The notes under the pieces were generated by a model, which ran no database searches, had not been told where the DNA came from, and saw nothing but the letters and a program-made list of their open reading frames with translations. This document shows positions 61,334 to 64,000 of a stretch of 64,000 nt of DNA, one piece after another (positions within the stretch are counted from its first letter, which is position 1; every line of letters begins with the position of its first letter). The translations under genes were made by a program, and so were the position numbers. Origin of the DNA: Lentisphaerae bacterium RIFOXYA12_64_32 (GTDB lineage: Bacteria; Verrucomicrobiota; Lentisphaeria; Oligosphaerales; YB12-FULL-65-16); the NCBI GenBank assembly GCA_001803235.1, contig MHBL01000367.1, forward strand, positions 29,813 through 93,812, in the 5' to 3' direction.

Positions 61334-62653
61334 TCAGTTCACGTCTCGCGCCTTGCATGCCATGTATAACGGCAAGTGCATCACGCGATCCGTGCTCATC
61401 GGCGTGGCGGTGTAGAGTCGGAGTCCCCTTGGGCTCGCGGGGTGGGAATCCAGAAACGAGTGGAGGCTTTTCAATGAACCGGTTGCTCCCGACTTGACCT
61501 CTATGGGCAGAACTCGGGACCCGGCTGGCACCAGAAAATCCACTTCGGCCTGACTGTTGAGCGCTTCGCGAACCCAGAAGTAAAGTTGTCCTTCTTGACC
61601 ATGGGGGGTAGCCGCCAGGAGTTCCTGCGCGACAAATTGCTCCGCCACGGCGCCCCGATGGATTGCCAACAGGTCGGGTTCCTGTACCAACTGGGCGTCG
61701 ATCTGCAGTGAAGCGTGCATCAGTCCGACATCCACCATCACCAGCTTGGCGATCCGTTCGTTGCAGTCGCTTACGAGTGGCAATCCCTGTCCAGAACTGT
61801 GAAACACCCGCCGGATCACGCCGGCCTTCTCAAGGGCGACAACCGCAGGTTTGACATCGGACGAACGGGCCTCGGAATCAATGTGGGTAAATTTGAAACG
61901 TCCCCCGACAAGACCCGGGGCCCGCAGGAACATGTGTTCCGCAATCGATGCCTTGATCTTACCTGCATACTTGTAGAAGTCTTGGCGGTAGCTTTGCAGA
62001 ATAGAAAGATGGGCGCGCCGGGTGCCGGCAACGTCATTTCCTTCCGCCATTGGCAGCAAAGCCTGGGGCATGCCGCCGCAGAACAGATAGTTGCGCAACT
62101 CGGCAAGGGCCTGTTGGTGGGCAGCCTCCGGCCAGACGGTTTCGTGGACTTTGAATGTCGACAATGATTCAGCAAGAGCCATGTTGCCACGGGCCCACAG
62201 GTATTCCTCAAAGGTCATGGGATGGAGCCAGAAGAATTCGACCCGCCCCACAGGCATGGAAAATTTCTCGGCTTCCAAAGCAAATTCAAGCAAAGAGCCT
62301 GTCCCGATCACGGCAAGATCGGGTCTGGTTTCATAGAAATATCGCAGAGCTGCGATCGACTGAGGGCATTCCTGAATCTCGTCGAGTAGCAACAGGCTGG
62401 TGCCTGGTTCCACCGGAGCAAATCCGAGAAAGGAAAGAGCCTTGAGAATCTCGGCAGGTTGCAGGGATAGGAATGCCGCCTTGGCCTCGGGGCGCAACTC
62501 AAAGTTCACTTCGATCAGACGTACACCTAGCCTGCGTGCCAGTTCTCGAACCACCCATGTCTTTCCGACTTGCCGAGCCCCTCGCACCAGCAACGGCTTA
62601 CGGTCGCCACGCGAAAACCAGTCCATCAAATGATCTATTGCTCGTCTATTCAC
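61334..62653 (-). CDS. AAA-family ATPase with DUF4143 domain
   Basis: The 439-residue protein starts with GTG at 62653. The Walker A motif LLVRGARQVGKTWVVRELAR lies near residue 22 and Walker B TSLLLLDEIQECPQSI near 87, with sensor-like VIGTGSLLEFALEAEKFSMPVGRVEF. The DUF4143 C-terminal part includes YRQDFYKYAGKIKASIAEHM, EKAGVIRRVFHSSGQG and LYFWVREALNSQAEVDFLVP, a PD-(D/E)xK-like EVDFLV motif. These ATPases are common as isolated, horizontally transferred genes with no agreed function. Lower G+C than the neighbours and the AT-rich promoter (62655-62705) support acquisition. Confidence 0.93.
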   Translation of the reverse strand: MNRRAIDHLMDWFSRGDRKPLLVRGARQVGKTWVVRELARRLGVRLIEVNFELRPEAKAAFLSLQPAEILKALSFLGFAPVEPGTSLLLLDEIQECPQSIAALRYFYETRPDLAVIGTGSLLEFALEAEKFSMPVGRVEFFWLHPMTFEEYLWARGNMALAESLSTFKVHETVWPEAAHQQALAELRNYLFCGGMPQALLPMAEGNDVAGTRRAHLSILQSYRQDFYKYAGKIKASIAEHMFLRAPGLVGGRFKFTHIDSEARSSDVKPAVVALEKAGVIRRVFHSSGQGLPLVSDCNERIAKLVMVDVGLMHASLQIDAQLVQEPDLLAIHRGAVAEQFVAQELLAATPHGQEGQLYFWVREALNSQAEVDFLVPAGSRVLPIEVKSGATGSLKSLHSFLDSHPASPRGLRLYTATPMSTDRVMHLPLYMACKARDVN

Positions 62654-62758
62654 GTTTGGAATATATCTCCGTTATAGCTATTATCAAAACCTGCTTTAGC
62701 AATAATCCGTGTTTACGGCCGCTGACACCTCCCCCTACACACCCCAAGGAGCCCTCCC

Positions 62759-63694
62759 ATGACCCCAGCCACACTCCGGAAGAAACTGCTCGCCTGCCTC
62801 GGCGGTCCCTGGCCCAAGCCTGGCCCGCTCAAGCCACGGCGCAACGGCGATCTCATCCGCAAGGACGGTTACCGCATCGAGGCCGTATCGTACGAGTCCG
62901 AACCGGGTGACCGCGTCCCGGCGCTGCTGTTGGTCCCAGACAGTGTCGACGCCCGGCGCCCGGCACCGGCTATTGCCATTTGGCACCAGCACGCCGGCCA
63001 GTGGCACCTGGGCAAGAGCGAGCCAGCCGGCTTGGCGGGGGACCCGATGCACCACACCGGCGCCGCGCTCGCCCGCGAGGGCTACGTCGTGCTCTGCCCC
63101 GATGCACTCTGTTTCGAGGACCGGCGCGACCCGGCAGGCAAACTAGAGGCCGGCAACTTCGAGCGGTTCGAGTTCCTGCGCTACGTGGTCGCGGGTAAGT
63201 GCATGGCGTGGAAGAACATCCTGGACATGCGGCGTGCCGTCGATTACCTCGTCAGTCGTCCCGAAGTCCGTGCCGACCGGATCGGCTGCTACGGGCACAG
63301 CATGGGTTCGACGCACACGTTCCTGGTCGGGCCGTGGGAGAAGCGCCTGCGCTGCCTGGTCGGCAACTGCTGCCTGCCCACGTACGCGGCCATCCACCGC
63401 ACCAAAATCCTGCACTGCTTCCCGAACTTCATTCCGGGCTGGCTCCAGTACGGCGACACCCCGGACGTGGCCGGGCTCATCGCCCCGCGCGCGCTGCACC
63501 TGAACTTCGGCGAGCTCGACGGCGGCAGCCCGATCCGCGAAGTCCGCCAGGCCGTCAAGACCATCACCCGAGCGTACACCGCGGCCGGCGCGAAGCAGAA
63601 CTTCTCATACTACATTGAAGACGGCTCCGGCCACATACTGTCCGACGAAATGTGGCGCCGGACCCGCGACTGGTTCGATCGACACCTGCGCTGA
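62759..63694 (+). CDS. Alpha/beta hydrolase (acetyl xylan esterase / dienelactone hydrolase-like)
   Basis: The 311-residue protein starts at the ATG at 62759, with AAGGAG 9 nt upstream. It has VPALLLVPDSVDARRPAPAI, AIWHQHAGQWHLGKSEPAGL and GYVVLCPDALCFEDR before the nucleophile elbow GCYGHSMGSTHTF (Ser near residue 182). LNFGELDGGSP then supplies the likely acid, and EDGSGHILSDEMWRRTRDWF the catalytic His. No signal peptide is seen, so it is probably cytoplasmic and acts on imported oligosaccharides or acyl esters. It lies downstream of the heparinase gene and next to the AAA ATPase, transcribed divergently from it. Confidence 0.9.
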   Translation: MTPATLRKKLLACLGGPWPKPGPLKPRRNGDLIRKDGYRIEAVSYESEPGDRVPALLLVPDSVDARRPAPAIAIWHQHAGQWHLGKSEPAGLAGDPMHHTGAALAREGYVVLCPDALCFEDRRDPAGKLEAGNFERFEFLRYVVAGKCMAWKNILDMRRAVDYLVSRPEVRADRIGCYGHSMGSTHTFLVGPWEKRLRCLVGNCCLPTYAAIHRTKILHCFPNFIPGWLQYGDTPDVAGLIAPRALHLNFGELDGGSPIREVRQAVKTITRAYTAAGAKQNFSYYIEDGSGHILSDEMWRRTRDWFDRHLR

Positions 63695-63711
63695 TTGGGG
63701 AAGCAGGGCGC

Positions 63712-63828
63712 CAGTGGCTCGGACCGTCCCGGGCCGAAGCGGGGTGCTCGGGCCGGTCCCCGGCCGAGACCCTCGGGCCGGGACGGCCCCGAGCACTCTG
63801 CTGCGGCCCCGGAGGTCCCGCGCCACTG
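63712..63828. repeat. Intergenic repeat family 2, copy 4
   Basis: The 117-bp segment begins CAGTGGCTCGGACCGTCCCG and ends GGAGGTCCCGCGCCACTG, imperfect inverted ends. It starts 17 bp after the hydrolase stop and is nearly the same as 31728-31843. Confidence 0.78.
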
Positions 63829-63840
63829 CCGCGGGGAGCG

Positions 63841-63930
63841 CAGGGCTGTTTCAAGATCCGGCGCCGCGTCTCGAAAGGCCACGCCTCCGCGCACACCAAG
63901 TAGGGGCGGCCTGTCCTCAGGCCGCCCCCC
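63841..63930. mobile_element. Truncated copy C of the 155-bp MITE-like element
   Basis: CAGGGCTGTTTCAAGATCCG begins at 63841 and the following ~70 bp match the inverse of element B's right half (CGCGTCTCGAAAGGCCACGC, GGGGCGGCCTGTCCTCAGGC). The similarity ends after GCCGCCCCCC and the second terminal repeat is missing. No gene is seen from here to the window end. Confidence 0.85.
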
Positions 63931-64000
63931 AATGCTACTAAGGTTCTCGGCGACGTCACCCTATGGAGCGCGGTGGCAAGTCCGCCACGGGCGGCGCGAC

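Noticed and set aside
1..64000. tRNA, rRNA, riboswitch or CRISPR loci
   Set aside because: No T-loop/acceptor patterns, rRNA-like conserved blocks or short repeat-spacer arrays were recognised by eye on either strand; a covariance-model search would be needed to exclude small RNAs.

Overview
This window is GC-rich bacterial chromosome (my impression is about 65% G+C; not counted). Its genes are secreted polysaccharide-degrading enzymes, a very large secreted repeat protein, cobalamin-type radical SAM enzymes and a few housekeeping GTPases. Many intergenic regions hold short hairpin or terminal-inverted-repeat elements. This mix suggests a member of the PVC superphylum (Lentisphaerota, Kiritimatiellota, Verrucomicrobiota or Planctomycetota). 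That is inference from gene content. No rRNA, tRNA or CRISPR array was seen.

Region by region. 1-6104 (-): the N-terminal ~2,030 residues of a giant secreted protein, with a signal peptide, a DUF7948-like domain, SBBP propeller repeats, Calx-beta-like, RCC1 repeats and a beta-helix; it runs off the window start. 6957-8738 (+): typA/bipA. 8937-23045 (-) and 23375-26582 (+): a dense cluster of a GH3-type adenylating enzyme, two GNAT-like proteins, a PAP2 phosphatase, five B12-binding radical SAM enzymes, one further radical SAM enzyme, an amidohydrolase, a membrane-anchored hexapeptide acyltransferase-like protein, a DUF362 ferredoxin and an MBL-fold hydrolase. A PLP enzyme follows at 26786-27895. 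Tight spacing and overlaps suggest co-expressed operons for an unrecognised small molecule or lipid; this is the best candidate for an undescribed system.

28233-44150 is mainly a carbohydrate locus: a sialate O-acetylesterase (+), then on the minus strand an SGNH hydrolase, a creatininase-family protein, a beta-helix protein, two glycosidase-like proteins around a heparinase II/III-like lyase, and an IclR regulator at the upstream end. Three of these genes share a conserved ~60-nt leader. 44641-51414: a hotdog thioesterase, a glycosidase-like protein 11 nt downstream of obgE, a small coiled-coil protein and an 811-residue membrane protein with a divergent protein-kinase-like N-terminus.

52278-56500 looks decayed or rearranged: a YefM/YoeB-type toxin-antitoxin pair with a palindromic operator, an apparently C-truncated CBM9/DUF6067-like gene, a broken Nif3-like gene and a truncated LamG-like gene. 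57071-63694: a 1,377-residue heparinase/NPCBM protein, an AAA/DUF4143 ATPase and an alpha/beta hydrolase. At least six families of small palindromic elements are scattered between genes. One ~155-bp family has near-perfect 20-bp terminal inverted repeats and 9-bp target duplications, so it behaves as a non-autonomous transposable element.
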